Source: Opitutia bacterium
GTDB lineage: Bacteria; Verrucomicrobiota; Verrucomicrobiia; Opitutales; JABJCN01
Reading direction: 5' to 3'
Length of the DNA: 43,492 nt
Assembly: GCA_018668635.1 (NCBI GenBank)
Contig: JABJCN010000139.1
Coordinates: 1-43,492, forward strand
Shown one piece after another: positions 9,030 to 17,356 of this stretch (position 1 is the first letter of the stretch; each line of letters opens with the position of its first letter). Below the pieces are notes generated by a model. It saw only the letters and a program-made list of their open reading frames with translations, was not told the origin of the DNA and did no database searches. The translations under genes and the position numbers were made by a program.

Positions 9030-10130
9030 ATGAGCATTCTCAATATCCGTCCTTCAGATTCCTGTAAATATGACTGTCTCTCTCTTGGTGAGGTCATGTT
9101 GCGTCTTGACCCTGGTCCCGGGCGTGTTCGCACAGCTCGGTCTTTTGAAGCGTGGGAAGGTGGGGGGGAGTACAATGTTACCCGGGGATTACGTCGTTGC
9201 TTTGGTTTGGATACTGCCGTTGTGACCGCTTTTGCTGACAACGATATCGGTCACTTGATTGAAGACTTCATCCTGCAGGGTGGGGTGGACACCTCCTTAA
9301 TTCAATGGTTCCCATATGATGGTGTTGGTCGTGAGGTTCGTAATGGGCTTAATTTCACCGAACGTGGCTTTGGCATTCGTGGTGCTGTAGGAGTGCCTGA
9401 TCGAGGAAACACCGCTGCTTCCCAGTTGAAACCCGGTGACATCGACTGGGATCATATCTTTGGTGTTCTGGGCGTGCGTTGGTTTCATACTGGTGGCATA
9501 TTTGCCGCTTTGTCTGAAACTGCTGCCGACCTTACACAGGAAGCTGTTACTGCCGCCCAGAAACATGGCACCATAGTTTCCTACGACCTCAATTATCGAC
9601 CCTCTCTCTGGAAGGCCATCGGAGGTCATGCCAAGGCGCAGGAGGTCAATCGTCGCATTGCAGGCAATGTGGATGTCATGATTGGTAATGAGGAAGACTT
9701 CACCGCTTGTCTTGGATTCGATGTCGAGGGAGTCGATGAGAATATTTCCAGCATTGAAATCGAGAGTTTCAAGAAAATGATCCGTCAAGCTGTAGCTGAA
9801 TTTCCCAATTTCAAGGCGACTGCCACGACCCTTCGCACTGTCAAGACTGCCCGAGTCAACGACTGGGGGGCCATATGTTGGGCAGGTGGCGAGTTTTATG
9901 AAGCCACACATCGCCCTGAACTCGAAATTTTTGATCGTGTTGGTGGCGGGGACAGCTTTGCTTCCGGTCTCATATATGGTTTCCTTACAACCGGATGCCC
10001 CGAAAATGCGGTCAACTATGGCGCGGCTCATGGTGCCCTTGCCATGACCACTCCCGGTGACACTTCAATGGCAACCCTTGCTGAAGTTGAAAAAATTGTC
10101 TCCGGCGGTGGTGCCCGTGTTGTTCGTTAA
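9030..10130 (+). CDS. kdgK: 2-keto-3-deoxygluconate kinase (PfkB family)
   Basis: Phosphorylates 2-keto-3-deoxy-D-gluconate to KDPG, the common end product of uronate catabolism before aldol cleavage. The 366-residue protein has the PfkB N-terminal pattern [16 protein letters not shown] and the C-terminal signature [11 protein letters not shown], with catalytic D308. The G-G-G-D form, instead of G-A-G-D, is familiar from KdgK-like kinases. NYRPSLW also fits KdgK. Start ATG 9030 is chosen because the frame further upstream overlaps the end of the preceding gene and reads no family sequence. Its place beside uronate isomerase and an SDR supports the KDG role; 2-keto-3-deoxygalactonate kinase is a less likely alternative. 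Confidence 0.87.
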   Translation: MSILNIRPSDSCKYDCLSLGEVMLRLDPGPGRVRTARSFEAWEGGGEYNVTRGLRRCFGLDTAVVTAFADNDIGHLIEDFILQGGVDTSLIQWFPYDGVGREVRNGLNFTERGFGIRGAVGVPDRGNTAASQLKPGDIDWDHIFGVLGVRWFHTGGIFAALSETAADLTQEAVTAAQKHGTIVSYDLNYRPSLWKAIGGHAKAQEVNRRIAGNVDVMIGNEEDFTACLGFDVEGVDENISSIEIESFKKMIRQAVAEFPNFKATATTLRTVKTARVNDWGAICWAGGEFYEATHRPELEIFDRVGGGDSFASGLIYGFLTTGCPENAVNYGAAHGALAMTTPGDTSMATLAEVEKIVSGGGARVVR

Positions 10131-10177
10131 TTCCTGAGGCCCAACCTTTATTTAATATCCATAATTATATTTCTCCC

Positions 10178-10957
10178 ATGTCTTATTTAACCGAACTTTT
10201 CTCCCTTCAAGGTAAGACCGCGGTCGTTATCGGTGGCACCGGCGAACTCTGCGGCGCAATGGCTGAAGGCCTTGCCGGAGGTGGTGCTGAAACTGTCCTT
10301 GTCGGTCGAAACCAGGAAAAGGCCCAAACTCGCCTCGAAAAGATAACTGCTGCTGGCGGGAATGCTTATTTTGAAGCCTGTGATGTGGGCGATGCCTCTG
10401 CACTCAAGGACCTTCTTTCCCGAGTTCTTAAAAAGTCCGGCAAGGTTGATATCCTCGTTAATGGAGCTGGTATTAATTCGCCAACTCCATTCTTGGATAT
10501 TCCTGAGGATGAGTTGGATCGAATCATGGATATCAATTTTAAGGCGGTTTTCTTGGCCTGCCAGGTATTTGGTAAATACTTTGTGGATCGTGGGGATCCC
10601 GCCAATATCATCAATCTTGGTTCGATTTCTGGCCTAAACCCTCTTTCCCGCGTTTTTTCCTACAGCGCTTCCAAGGGCGCGGTTCATAATCTTTCCAAGA
10701 ATCTTGCACGGGAATGGGCAACAAAGAAAATCCGTGTGAATACCCTTGTTCCCGGTTTCTTTCCCGCCGAGCAAAACCGAAAGGTCCTTACTCCGGATCG
10801 GGTCGCGTCCATATTGGGGCATACACCAATGGATCGTTTCGGCGATGCCCATGAACTTATCGGTGCAACACTTCTTCTTGCTTCCGATAAGGCTGGTTCC
10901 TTTATCACAGGCCATGAGATGATTGTTGATGGAGGATACGCCTCAATGACCATTTGA
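10178..10957 (+). CDS. SDR oxidoreductase, probable D-mannonate oxidoreductase (UxuB type)
   Basis: Classical short-chain dehydrogenase of 259 residues with the cofactor motif GGTGELCG (19-26), NGAG (95-98) and the active site S149/S151, Y162 and K166 in SYSASKG. The C-terminus IVDGGYAS is typical of the FabG/GatD group. Bacillus UxuB (D-mannonate oxidoreductase, fructuronate reductase) is an SDR of this type. The gene sits 28 bp upstream of uronate isomerase, whose product fructuronate would be its substrate. That makes the second step of glucuronate catabolism the best guess; tagaturonate reduction or a gluconate 5-dehydrogenase activity remain possible. The 20 bases before the ATG contain no G. 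Confidence 0.82.
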   Translation: MSYLTELFSLQGKTAVVIGGTGELCGAMAEGLAGGGAETVLVGRNQEKAQTRLEKITAAGGNAYFEACDVGDASALKDLLSRVLKKSGKVDILVNGAGINSPTPFLDIPEDELDRIMDINFKAVFLACQVFGKYFVDRGDPANIINLGSISGLNPLSRVFSYSASKGAVHNLSKNLAREWATKKIRVNTLVPGFFPAEQNRKVLTPDRVASILGHTPMDRFGDAHELIGATLLLASDKAGSFITGHEMIVDGGYASMTI

Positions 10958-10985
10958 TCCGCCGGTTTTGATCCTTCATATTATC

Positions 10986-12392
10986 ATGGCCTTTATTCAC
11001 GACGATTTCCTCCTCCAATCCGAATGCGCTCGGGACCTCTACCATCAGTACGCAAAGGATCAGCCCATAATTGATTACCATAGCCATCTCCCTCCAGAGG
11101 ATGTAGCTGCTGACCGGAGGTTTGATAATCTTTATGAAATCTGGCTTGAGGGTGATCATTACAAATGGCGAGCCATGCGCGCAGCCGGTCTTTCTGAAGA
11201 CCTTTGTTCCGGCGATGCAGATCCCTATGAAAAATTTCTCGCATGGGCACGCACCGTTCCCCAGACCCTTCGGAATCCACTTTACCACTGGACCCATCTC
11301 GAGCTAAAGCGTTACTTCGGCATCGACAAGCTCCTCAGCGAGGATACTGCCCGAGAGATTTGGGATGAAGCAAATGAGCAGCTGGCCAGCCCGGAGTTCA
11401 GTGCTCGTAATATCCTGCAACGGTTCAAGGTCCAGGTTGTCTGTACCACGGATGATCCCTGCGATGACCTTATTCACCACCAGAAAATTGCCGTGGATGA
11501 AGTTGTCACAAAGATTTATCCAACTTTTCGACCGGATCGGGCCTTTGCTGTTCGCGATGTTGTTGGTTTCAATGGATGGTGCGATACTCTTGCCAGGATC
11601 ACAAATATCTCTGTAGGCAATCTAGGCGGATTATTGTCCGCCCTTGGTGATCGTCATGACTTTTTTCACAATCTAGGCGGTCGTCTTTCCGATCATGGGA
11701 TGACCAATTGCTTCGCCAACTTTTGTGACTTTGAAACGGCCGATGCTATTTTTTCACGTGCCCGGGCAGGCGAGACAGTCAGCGAGGAGGAGGAGCAGCA
11801 GTTGGCCTCTTTCATCTTTCTTGAAAGCGGTCGCCTTGATGCACAAAAAGGCTGGGCCAAGCAGCTTCATCTTGGGCCTCTTCGCAACAACAACACCTTG
11901 CTTTTTCAACAGGCGGGCAGAGATATCGGTTGCGATTCCATGAATGATGGGAGCCAGGTCGAGAACCTTGGCCGTTTTCTTGATGCCCTGTCCCGGGAAG
12001 GCAACCTGCCTAAGATGGTTGTTTATAACATGAACCCCAAGGACAGCATGGCCCTTGCCACCATGATAGGCAATTTTCAGGACCCGGAGATTCCCGGTAA
12101 GATGCAGTATGGATCCGGTTGGTGGTATCTTGATACCAAGTCCGGGATGGAGCAGCAGATGGAAATTCTATCCAGTGTCGGGCTATTCTCCCGTTTCGTG
12201 GGGATGCTTACTGATTCCAGATCCTTCCTTTCATTTACACGTCACGAATACTTTCGCCGAATTCTCTGTAACCTTGTCGGTCAGGATATGGGAAATGGGG
12301 AACTTCCCGACGACAAGGGCCTTCTGGGTTCCCTCATCGAAAATATTTGCTACAGGAATGCGCGGGAATACTTTGGCTTCGAACTTTCTTAA
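10986..12392 (+). CDS. uxaC: Glucuronate/uronate isomerase
   Basis: Isomerises D-glucuronate to D-fructuronate (and D-galacturonate to tagaturonate), the entry step of hexuronate use. The 468-residue product is full length for UxaC. It shows the amidohydrolase-superfamily metal motif DYHSHL (D30, H32, H34), followed by RRFDNLYEIWLEGDHYKWRAM-type sequence, VCTTDDPCDDL, and a late LTDSRSFLSFTRHEYFRR segment characteristic of the family. An ATG at 10968 is in frame, but the product from 10986 matches the normal N-terminus. It supplies the anchor for reading the operon as uronate catabolism. Confidence 0.96.
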   Translation: MAFIHDDFLLQSECARDLYHQYAKDQPIIDYHSHLPPEDVAADRRFDNLYEIWLEGDHYKWRAMRAAGLSEDLCSGDADPYEKFLAWARTVPQTLRNPLYHWTHLELKRYFGIDKLLSEDTAREIWDEANEQLASPEFSARNILQRFKVQVVCTTDDPCDDLIHHQKIAVDEVVTKIYPTFRPDRAFAVRDVVGFNGWCDTLARITNISVGNLGGLLSALGDRHDFFHNLGGRLSDHGMTNCFANFCDFETADAIFSRARAGETVSEEEEQQLASFIFLESGRLDAQKGWAKQLHLGPLRNNNTLLFQQAGRDIGCDSMNDGSQVENLGRFLDALSREGNLPKMVVYNMNPKDSMALATMIGNFQDPEIPGKMQYGSGWWYLDTKSGMEQQMEILSSVGLFSRFVGMLTDSRSFLSFTRHEYFRRILCNLVGQDMGNGELPDDKGLLGSLIENICYRNAREYFGFELS

Positions 12393-12412
12393 CCAATCTA
12401 GCATTTTACATC

Positions 12413-13966
12413 ATGGCATACCTCATCGGCATAGACGTTGGCACTTCATCCACCAAGGCCATCCTTATCAACGATTCTGGCCAGGTTATCAAAACCGTTG
12501 CACCGGAATATGATTTTCATACTCCCAAGCCTCTTTGGGCTGAGTCAAATCCTTTGGATTGGTGGACTGCCACCATAGCTGCCATCAAGTCTCTGCTCGA
12601 TGACATTGACGCTTCAAAGATTGTCGGCCTCGGCTTGACCGGGCAAATGCATGGTCTTGTTTGCCTGGACAAGGATGGAGAGGTTCTTCGTCCCTGTATC
12701 ATGTGGAATGATCAGCGCACTGCGGACCAATGCCGTGAGATGACTGCCCGCATTGGCGATGACGACGTCATTGCGATTACTGGCAACCCGATTCTTCCTG
12801 GGTTTACAGCACCGAAACTTCGTTGGATCGAGGAAAATGAACCTGAGGTCTATTCCAGGATTGATAAGATTCTCCTCCCGAAGGACTATATCCGGTATAA
12901 GCTCTCCGGTGAATTTTTTACCGATGTATCCGATGCATCCGGAACCAGCCTGCTTGATGTCCAGCAACGTCGTTGGGCGCATTATATCCTTAACGAGTTT
13001 AAATGGCCCATGTCTTGGTTGCCCGAGGTCACCGAATCCACCGAGGCTACAACTAGGATTTCTTCTGATGCAGCTACCGTAACAGGCCTTCCTTCCGGTC
13101 TTCCGATCATTGCTGGTGGCGGTGACCAGGCCGCACAAGCAGTTGGTTGCGGCATCGTTCGTGAGGGCATTATCTCCACCACCCTTGGCACATCCGGCGT
13201 AGTTTTTGCTCATTCCGATGAATACCGTGTCGAGACCAAGGGGCGGTTACATGCTTTCTGCCATGCGGTTCCCGGGAAGTGGCATCTCATGGGCGTCATG
13301 CTTTCTGCCGGTGGTTCCTACCAGTGGTATCGTAACCAGCTATGTCAGGATGAACTCTCCCGGGAAAAAGCCACCGGGTCCGATTCTTACGAAATACTCA
13401 ATGAAGCAGCGGCCAAGGTTCCCCCTGGAGCCGAGGGTCTACTTTTCCTTCCTTATCTATCCGGGGAGCGCACCCCTTATCCTGATCCTAATGCCCGTGG
13501 GAGCTTTGTCGGTTTGAGCCTTCGACATACCAAGGCGCATTTGACTCGAGCGGTCCTTGAAGGTGTCAGCTACGGGCTTAATGACTCGTTGGAGTTGATG
13601 CGATCAATGGGCATTGCACCGGAAAATATTGTTCTTTCCGGAGGCGGTGCAAAATCCCCACTTTGGCGGCAGATGCTGGCCGACGTCTTTAATACCCGTT
13701 GTACGATGGTCAATGCCACCGAGGGTGCTGCCTATGGTGCCGCACTTCTTGCCGGAGTTGGCGCGGGGGTATATCCATCTGTAGAGGACGCCTGTGACCG
13801 TACCATCAGTACCACCCAGGAAGTCGATCCCGGCGACAATGTACCTGTCTATGCGGATTTTTTCCCACGCTACAGGAATCTCTACCCTGCGCTTCGATTC
13901 GAGTTTGAGCAGATGTCTGATACACTTCAGGCGCATGAAGAAGGTCGTTGGTTTACGCAGGGTTAA
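12413..13966 (+). CDS. xylB: Xylulokinase (FGGY family)
   Basis: ATP-dependent sugar kinase of 517 residues. The N-terminal phosphate-1 motif is IGIDVGTSSTKAILI. The GQMHGLV motif near residue 77 is typical of xylulose kinases, MWNDQRT follows, and the C-terminal domain has LSGGGAKSPLWRQMLADV. It starts 20 bp after uxaC and ends the operon. There is no xylose isomerase here, so its substrate may instead come from a keto-acid route (for example L-xylulose from 2,3-diketogulonate, as with LyxK beside YiaK in Escherichia coli). That link is inference. The upstream frame overlaps uxaC and is not part of the protein. Confidence 0.9.
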   Translation: MAYLIGIDVGTSSTKAILINDSGQVIKTVAPEYDFHTPKPLWAESNPLDWWTATIAAIKSLLDDIDASKIVGLGLTGQMHGLVCLDKDGEVLRPCIMWNDQRTADQCREMTARIGDDDVIAITGNPILPGFTAPKLRWIEENEPEVYSRIDKILLPKDYIRYKLSGEFFTDVSDASGTSLLDVQQRRWAHYILNEFKWPMSWLPEVTESTEATTRISSDAATVTGLPSGLPIIAGGGDQAAQAVGCGIVREGIISTTLGTSGVVFAHSDEYRVETKGRLHAFCHAVPGKWHLMGVMLSAGGSYQWYRNQLCQDELSREKATGSDSYEILNEAAAKVPPGAEGLLFLPYLSGERTPYPDPNARGSFVGLSLRHTKAHLTRAVLEGVSYGLNDSLELMRSMGIAPENIVLSGGGAKSPLWRQMLADVFNTRCTMVNATEGAAYGAALLAGVGAGVYPSVEDACDRTISTTQEVDPGDNVPVYADFFPRYRNLYPALRFEFEQMSDTLQAHEEGRWFTQG

Positions 13967-14022
13967 GGCTTCCCGCTGCACTTTACAGAGGTTAAAAGTA
14001 TCTCCGCCGCACATTTGCATTC

Positions 14023-14526
14023 ATGCAGGAAGTCAGCCTTTATACCGATGGTGCCTGTTCGGGGAATCCGGGCCCTGGGGGCTACGGTACTGTCATGATA
14101 TTTGGCGCGCATCGTCGTGAACTTAGCGCAGGATTTTTCAGGACAACCAACAACCGTATGGAGGTTATGGCCGTGATTGCTGGCTTGGGTGAGCTAAAGC
14201 GTCCCTGCAAGGTCAATGTCTGCAGTGACTCCAAATATCTTGTTGATTCCATGAATGGTAATTGGCCCCTGAAGTGGAAAGCTCGCGCATGGAAAAAGGT
14301 TGGCGGTGGTCGGGTTGAGAATGTCGATCTATGGGAGCAGATGATTGTCTTGGCAGACAGGCACCAACTCTCTTTTCAATGGGTCAAGGGTCATGCTGGC
14401 CACGAGGAGAATGAGGCATGTGATCAGCTTGCCGTTGCCGCCAGTCTACAGAAAAATTTGCCTTCGGATATTGGTTATGAAGAAGCTGAAACCAGAAAAA
14501 AGGCACAAATACATCTCTTTGATTAA
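14023..14526 (+). CDS. rnhA: Ribonuclease HI
   Basis: Cleaves the RNA strand of RNA-DNA hybrids (primer removal, R-loop control). The 167-residue protein has all four catalytic acids: D9 in LYTDGACSGNPGPGG, E47 in NNRMEVMA, D69 in VCSDSKYL and D134 in NEACDQLA. The VKGHAGHEENE loop supplies the usual histidine. Length is slightly above E. coli RNase HI (155) owing to a short C-terminal tail. It lies 56 bp after xylB on the same strand and may be partly read through from that operon, but functionally it is unrelated. Confidence 0.96.
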   Translation: MQEVSLYTDGACSGNPGPGGYGTVMIFGAHRRELSAGFFRTTNNRMEVMAVIAGLGELKRPCKVNVCSDSKYLVDSMNGNWPLKWKARAWKKVGGGRVENVDLWEQMIVLADRHQLSFQWVKGHAGHEENEACDQLAVAASLQKNLPSDIGYEEAETRKKAQIHLFD

Positions 14527-14598
14527 AAACAAAATTCTGATGCTGTGTAATTCAGTCCCTGCTTGATTTTTGGTCTATTCGGAGTGATTCTTTCGAGC

Positions 14599-15027
14599 AT
14601 GGAGCTCAGCCAGTTTACAGATTACTCTCTTCGAACTCTTATTTACGTGGGTTTGGAGAAAAATGGTTTATCCTCCGTCAAGGAAATTTCAAAATCTTTC
14701 AATATTTCCAACAATCATCTGGTAAAGGTTGTTCATAATTTGGCAAAGTTGGGATACTTGGAAACATTCCGGGGACGAGGTGGAGGAATTGCTTTGGGGA
14801 AGGCCCCAGAGGAGATTGGTATCGGGGCGTTGGTTCGTGCAACTGAAAGTCTTGCCATCGTGGAATGTTTCCCCTCAGGCAAAGGAAACTGCTGCATAGC
14901 CGGGATATGCGAACTTCAGTCCGTCCTTGGGAAAGCTGTCCAAGCTTTTCTATCTGAATTGGACAAGGTTACTCTTGCTGACTTATTGACTCAAAAGTCT
15001 TCCCTCAAGAAACGACTAGGCCTTTAA
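14599..15027 (+). CDS. Rrf2-family regulator, NsrR-like nitric oxide sensor
   Basis: Winged-helix transcription factor of 142 residues. The N-terminus MELSQFTDYSLRTLIY carries D8, a cluster ligand in characterised NsrR proteins. The DNA-reading helix lies in FNISNNHLVKVVHNL. The cysteine loop holds C90, C98/C99 and C104 in the C-x7-C-C-x4-C arrangement close to NsrR, which binds an Fe-S cluster destroyed by NO. BadM/RirA-type Rrf2 members have similar loops, so NsrR is likely but not proven. It is 139 bp upstream of an exported truncated hemoglobin, an NO dioxygenase-type protein, on the same strand. That neighbour strongly supports an NO-responsive repressor. The open frame back to 14563 is ignored because family N-termini begin at this Met. 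Confidence 0.87.
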   Translation: MELSQFTDYSLRTLIYVGLEKNGLSSVKEISKSFNISNNHLVKVVHNLAKLGYLETFRGRGGGIALGKAPEEIGIGALVRATESLAIVECFPSGKGNCCIAGICELQSVLGKAVQAFLSELDKVTLADLLTQKSSLKKRLGL

Positions 15028-15084
15028 GAATTAACGACAGGAATGCGCGTTGACAAAAGAGCGAGAGCAGATTCGCATTAAATA

Positions 15085-15101
15085 TGTATCTAAAATATAC
15101 A
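15085..15101. promoter_or_regulatory. Dyad operator candidate before hemoglobin gene
   Basis: TGTAT at 15085-15089 and ATACA at 15097-15101 form a perfect 5-bp dyad with a 7-bp spacer. The spacer contains TAAAAT (15091-15096), a 5/6 match to the -10 hexamer. The half-site resembles the ATGTATTT core of NsrR boxes, though consensus spacing between cores is shorter. The gene just upstream encodes the likely binder. The dyad lies 66 bp before the hemoglobin start. Confidence 0.4.
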
Positions 15102-15166
15102 ATTAATCCTATTATCTAACAACAACAGCGAATTTGCTGAAAAAATATTCTAAAAAAATACCAATC

Positions 15167-15637
15167 ATGAAAATATTAAAATCAATTCTTAACACCAGCC
15201 TTGCTATTGCCATCCTATTGGGAAGTTCCAGTTGTGCGGCGACCGCTATTGCAGAGAACCCCACTCAACCCAAGGCTGAAAAGGACAGTATTTATAATCG
15301 ACTTGGCGGACAGGCTGCAATTGATGCTGCGGTTGAAATATTCTACAAAAGAGTTCTCTCCGATAAACGTGTGAATCATTTCTTTGAGGATGTTAACATG
15401 AAAAAGCAGCGTGCGAAGCAAAAGGCGTTTTTGGCTGCGGCTTTTGGTGGACCGGTTCCATACAAGGGCAAGGATATGCGCAAGTCTCATGCCTCCCTTG
15501 ATCTAAAGGAAAGTGATTTCAACGCAATCGCAGGACATCTTTTGGCGACTCTAAAGCAATTGAAGGTGGATCAAAAGTTGATTGAGGAAATCATGGCGGT
15601 GGCGGGTTCAACCAAGGACGATGTCCTGAACCGATAA
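15167..15637 (+). CDS. Exported truncated hemoglobin (group 1)
   Basis: A 156-residue 2-on-2 globin with an N-terminal export signal. Residues 1-30 are a signal sequence with either a lipoprotein-like site at C23 (an imperfect SSSC box) or a signal peptidase I site after AIA (27-29). The globin from about residue 41 reads YNRLGGQAAIDAAV and carries B10 tyrosine Y60, E11 glutamine Q85, the AAAFGGP segment and the proximal histidine H108. That is the constellation of NO-dioxygenating trHbN. Most group 1 proteins are cytosolic, so the export signal is notable. Immediate context is an NsrR-like regulator, implying NO induction and periplasmic NO or O2 chemistry. Start ATG 15167 is chosen over TTG/ATG codons further up because it begins the hydrophobic signal. 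Confidence 0.9.
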   Translation: MKILKSILNTSLAIAILLGSSSCAATAIAENPTQPKAEKDSIYNRLGGQAAIDAAVEIFYKRVLSDKRVNHFFEDVNMKKQRAKQKAFLAAAFGGPVPYKGKDMRKSHASLDLKESDFNAIAGHLLATLKQLKVDQKLIEEIMAVAGSTKDDVLNR

Positions 15638-15680
15638 AACAGTATCAAATAAATTTCACTTTTGGAATGCCTCTTAACTT

Positions 15681-15712
15681 GTCTGTCGGTAAATCGAGGA
15701 ATACCGGCAGAC
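15681..15712 (+). terminator. Stem-loop downstream of hemoglobin gene
   Basis: An 11-bp stem (15681-15691 with 15702-15712, one G-U pair) with a 10-base loop begins 44 bp after the hemoglobin stop codon. There is no following T-run (the next bases are TGGTTGG), so it is not a classic intrinsic terminator. It may be an RNA 3'-end stabiliser or a Rho-linked end. Confidence 0.4.
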
Positions 15713-15867
15713 TGGTTGGTTGGCTTGGAATTGAATATTGAAAAGCAACTGGCTAACAGTTTGGCTTATAATTTGAATCCTTTGCATGTCGCAGAGAAAA
15801 TTGCCCTTCAGGCATTGGCATTTCGCAAATACAAAAGATTTGGATTCTGCCCATCAAGTTAGCGGTG

Positions 15868-15884
15868 ATCTAATCTGATTAGAT
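15868..15884. promoter_or_regulatory. Short palindrome ATCTAAT-CTG-ATTAGAT
   Basis: A perfect 7-bp dyad with a 3-bp centre, 142 bp upstream of the repeat-protein gene and followed by an AT-rich stretch. It has operator-like geometry, but no binder is identified and chance is not excluded in AT-rich DNA. Confidence 0.3.
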
Positions 15885-16025
15885 TAAGAAATAAAATTAC
15901 CAAGACCAATTCAGCCAAAGGGATAGAGTGAAACTTTATGCTTTGTCTGTCGTTTATTATATGGCATTAATCTCAAAGACGAAACCCAGTCCTGATTACA
16001 GATTCACATCCTTCCATTCAGTCAA

Positions 16026-17351
16026 ATGCGCCGAGAAACATTTATCCTTATTGTCATGCCGGCCCTTTTTGCGTTCGGCTTCATTTTGGGAAAGAAATCC
16101 AACAAGGAGTCGCCGGGTGCCGTAGATAGAAACGCTAAGGTGGGTTTTCCGCAGGATGGTCAAGCCACTAAATTCCAGGGTGCCGATTCCGAGCCCAAAC
16201 AATCTGTTTCACGGGTTGTCTATAATGCGGGAACTGTTTCAACAGAGCGATTTCAGGGGGACATCGGAAGGGCGCTCATGCAGGCGATTGAGGAACCCAA
16301 CCTGATGAAACGCCTTTCTGTCTTGGCTGGTTTGTTGGGGGAGTTGAATGAGGATAACCTGGATGAGGTTCTTGCCGCTTTTGAGAAGATTCCAGTTAGC
16401 TTCGAGACAATGCAGGAATACCGCTTGCTCATGTATGCATGGGGACAATTCGATGCACCGTCAGCCATTCAGTTTATGCGCAAAAAAGCTGGTGGCGGGC
16501 CGGCGATCTGGTTCAGCGCTTCAGCCGCGATGTCAGGATGGTCCGCACAGGATCCTCAGGCAGCCATCGATTGGGCCAATGAGCAGGATGACCGGCGCAT
16601 GATGGGTTCTTACAACATGGGAATTGTTTCGGGTTGGGTGACAAAGGATGTGAACGCTGCGGCTGAATACGTTACGTCCTTGGATCGCAGTCGGGAGAGC
16701 GGTCGCATGTTGAGCACGGTTTCCACAGAAATGCTTAAACAGGGTCGACAAGTTGCTACAGCTTGGGCTGAGGGGCTTGAGGATGAGGGGTTCAAGGAGG
16801 ATGCTTTTCGCAGTCTAACCCGTTCGATGGCCCGTGAAGATGTTGATGGTGTAGCTAACTGGTTGCAGAAGCATGTGAACCAGAAATATAGCGACGAATC
16901 CTTTGATGAACTGGCCGAGCAGTGGTCAAGGCAGGACCCGGAAGCCTCCCTCAATTATTTCCTGAGTCTTCCAGAAGGTTCATCCCAGAAGGAGGGAGTC
17001 ATTGAATCTGTCCAGACCTGGGTTCATAAGGATGTTGAAGCTGCCGGTGAATGGATTAATAAACAAAATCCTGGATCTTCCACGGATTTGGCGGTTTTCT
17101 CATACGCCCGGGAGGTGGCCAGGGAAAATCCTGAGTCTGCCGTGGAGTGGGCGGCCTCCATCCAGGATTCGGATTTGAAGCAGAAGGGTCTTGTCGAGGT
17201 CGGTCAGCGATGGTTCCGTGAGGATGCAGAAGCGGCCAAGGCATGGCTTCCGAATAGCGGTCTTCCTGAGGAGGCGATCAAGGCGGTGGAGAATCCCCCC
17301 CGACATGATTGGCGCGGCGGTGGCGGCCGTGGTCCCGGTGGTGGTCGGTAA
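16026..17351 (+). CDS. Membrane-anchored protein with tandem 32-residue repeats
   Basis: A 441-residue protein of unknown function. Residues 4-22 are a hydrophobic anchor or uncleaved signal, followed by a polar linker to about 75. From residue 172 on, eight repeats of exactly 32 residues follow without an indel. The first position is aromatic or hydrophobic (W172, W204, M236, M268, W300, W332, V364, W396), usually D four residues later (D176, D208, D272, D304, D336, D400), then AA, and an aromatic at +11 (W183, Y215, W247, W279, Y311, W343, W375, W407). A weaker ninth copy precedes at W139. Each unit should be two helices, giving a superhelical scaffold like HEAT or TPR. The tail is glycine/arginine-rich (430-441). 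It converges with the gene at 17357. Similar unnamed repeat proteins occur in Verrucomicrobia and Planctomycetes, as far as I recall. Confidence 0.8.
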   Translation: MRRETFILIVMPALFAFGFILGKKSNKESPGAVDRNAKVGFPQDGQATKFQGADSEPKQSVSRVVYNAGTVSTERFQGDIGRALMQAIEEPNLMKRLSVLAGLLGELNEDNLDEVLAAFEKIPVSFETMQEYRLLMYAWGQFDAPSAIQFMRKKAGGGPAIWFSASAAMSGWSAQDPQAAIDWANEQDDRRMMGSYNMGIVSGWVTKDVNAAAEYVTSLDRSRESGRMLSTVSTEMLKQGRQVATAWAEGLEDEGFKEDAFRSLTRSMAREDVDGVANWLQKHVNQKYSDESFDELAEQWSRQDPEASLNYFLSLPEGSSQKEGVIESVQTWVHKDVEAAGEWINKQNPGSSTDLAVFSYAREVARENPESAVEWAASIQDSDLKQKGLVEVGQRWFREDAEAAKAWLPNSGLPEEAIKAVENPPRHDWRGGGGRGPGGGR

Positions 17352-17356
17352 CCCTC

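Larger units (their letters stand above)
15638..16025. other. 388-bp intergenic region, two dyads, no gene
   Basis: No convincing coding sequence. A 66-codon frame at 15662-15862 begins with TTG, has no recognisable family sequence and overlaps a hairpin. The region contains a stem-loop (15681-15712) and a short palindrome (15868-15884). The last 150 bases presumably hold the promoter of the repeat-protein gene at 16026. Confidence 0.6.

Noticed and set aside
15662-15862. 66-codon open frame after the hemoglobin gene
   Set aside because: Begins with TTG, runs through a stem-loop, and its product resembles no protein family.
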